This document shows, piece after piece, positions 63,285 through 64,000 of a stretch of DNA of 64,000 nt. The number at the start of each line of letters is the position of its first letter. Positions within the stretch are counted from its first letter, which is position 1. The position numbers and the translations under genes were made by a program. The notes beneath the pieces were generated by a model that searched no databases, was not told the origin of the DNA, and saw only the letters and a list, made by a program, of their open reading frames with translations. Origin of the DNA: Collimonas silvisoli (lineage in GTDB: Bacteria; Pseudomonadota; Gammaproteobacteria; Burkholderiales; Burkholderiaceae_D); assembly GCF_018305005.1 (NCBI RefSeq), contig NZ_JAGQEG010000002.1, positions 33,070 to 97,069 on the forward strand, written 5' to 3'.

Positions 63285-64000
63285 TTAGTTAGCCAGACTT
63301 GTCCTGGCGTGATTACGATCCCTTTCCGCACCTACCACACGATTGATAAATGTAACAGCCTCCGTTTGACAATCCTTTGCTTCAGCAAGGTAATCAACGA
63401 ACGGGAAATTATGTGGCACGTCATGCCATACCGTCAGGGCAACATCACAGCCAGCTGCCTTTGCACGCTCCACAGCTCTAAGGCTGTCGTCTAATATAAT
63501 TTCAGTATCAGATACGTGAAAATGCATCGGCGCGAGACCAGACCACGTCCCAAAAAGTGGCGATAACTCTGGATTATCAGGAGACGTGACACCGAAATAT
63601 ATGTCTTTGACCCAGGGCCAAATATTAGGCCCCTGCATCGGATCATTTTCTGCATTTGTAATTGCAGAGGCACTGGCGGCGGTCATGTCCGTCGGTGCTG
63701 AAAGCAGGACTGCACCTGCGGGTTGCAATAGTCCACTTTTCTTTGTTCGCATCAGAAGTACCAATGCGAGGTTTGCTCCCGCCGAATGACCGACAAGTAC
63801 GATCCGGCTCGAAGGAATTCCTAGTTCCAACAGGGATTCATAAACTCGGCAGCAATCGTTTAGTCCTGCAGGATAAGGATGCTCTGGCGCGAGGCGATAG
63901 ACTGCCAAGACTACAGGCATGCTAGTGCCGCGAGACAATTTTGCGCAGTAGCGTCTATCAGCTAATGGAGCGCGCACAGCGAAGGCTCCACCATGCAGGT
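63285..64000 (-). CDS. Alpha/beta hydrolase, hormone-sensitive-lipase family (5' end outside window)
   Basis: The open frame runs off the window edge. Its visible start is the oxyanion motif HGGAF, followed by VYRLAPEHPYPAGLNDCCRV and the nucleophile elbow LVGHSAGANLALVL. The late Asp is in HFHVSDTEIILDDS and the catalytic His in VWHDVPHNFPFV. This is the HSL/acetyl-esterase family pattern. The gene abuts the IS debris at 62.4-63.2 kb. Function beyond ester hydrolysis cannot be read. Confidence 0.85.
   Translation of the reverse strand, partial: LHGGAFAVRAPLADRRYCAKLSRGTSMPVVLAVYRLAPEHPYPAGLNDCCRVYESLLELGIPSSRIVLVGHSAGANLALVLLMRTKKSGLLQPAGAVLLSAPTDMTAASASAITNAENDPMQGPNIWPWVKDIYFGVTSPDNPELSPLFGTWSGLAPMHFHVSDTEIILDDSLRAVERAKAAGCDVALTVWHDVPHNFPFVDYLAEAKDCQTEAVTFINRVVGAERDRNHARTSLAN

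Overview
The window looks like chromosomal DNA of a betaproteobacterium, most likely Oxalobacteraceae (a Collimonas/Herbaspirillum/Janthinobacterium-type organism). This rests on gene order (rpsL-rpsG-fusA-tuf-rpsJ running directly into the S10 and spc clusters; tRNA-Tyr/Gly/Thr-tuf-tRNA-Trp-secE-nusG-rplKAJL-rpoBC) and on the look of the proteins; no database search was possible.

Region 1 (1-30.0 kb, minus strand) is the translation and transcription super-cluster. From its upstream end it reads: consensus promoter, tRNA-Tyr, tRNA-Gly, tRNA-Thr, tuf, tRNA-Trp, secE, nusG, rplK, rplA, rplJ, rplL, rpoB, rpoC, terminator. Then, after a convergent plus-strand phosphoethanolamine-transferase-like gene, come rpsL, rpsG, fusA, a second tuf, rpsJ and the S10/spc ribosomal protein genes down to rpsE, cut by the window edge. 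Several intercistronic spacers carry strong hairpins. The striking defect is rplL: a 28-nt gap relative to the expected gene removes nine codons plus one base and breaks the frame of a core ribosomal protein.

Region 2 (30.1-43.1 kb) is ordinary housekeeping: a class I glutamine amidotransferase, KefF/KefC with an ArsC-family protein, DUF2905, a MidA-type methyltransferase, an SDR next to folB, ttcA, DUF1508, a YXWGXW lipoprotein, glmU, an Lrp-family regulator and glmS.

Region 3 (43.1-64 kb) begins immediately after glmS and is accessory DNA. It mixes intact catabolic, lipid and transport genes with many remnants: a relaxase fragment, a truncated LysR gene, IS256, IS6 and two IS3-type transposase pieces, a broken amino-acid-binding protein and a porin C-terminus. 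Intact units are a tautomerase/LysR pair; a TetR regulator divergent from DUF2141 and a sterol-desaturase-type hydroxylase; an exported acetolactate decarboxylase beside a branched-chain-type binding protein; a full-length serine recombinase whose catalytic residues are almost all replaced; and a LysR-flanked set encoding a DUF1445 protein (D-glutamate cyclase family), an MFS transporter and a fused 5-oxoprolinase, followed by an orphan TRAP binding protein, a carbon-nitrogen hydrolase and an alpha/beta hydrolase. The last set is best read as a cyclic-amide (5-oxoproline or hydantoin-like) utilisation cassette and is the best candidate for a little-described system here.
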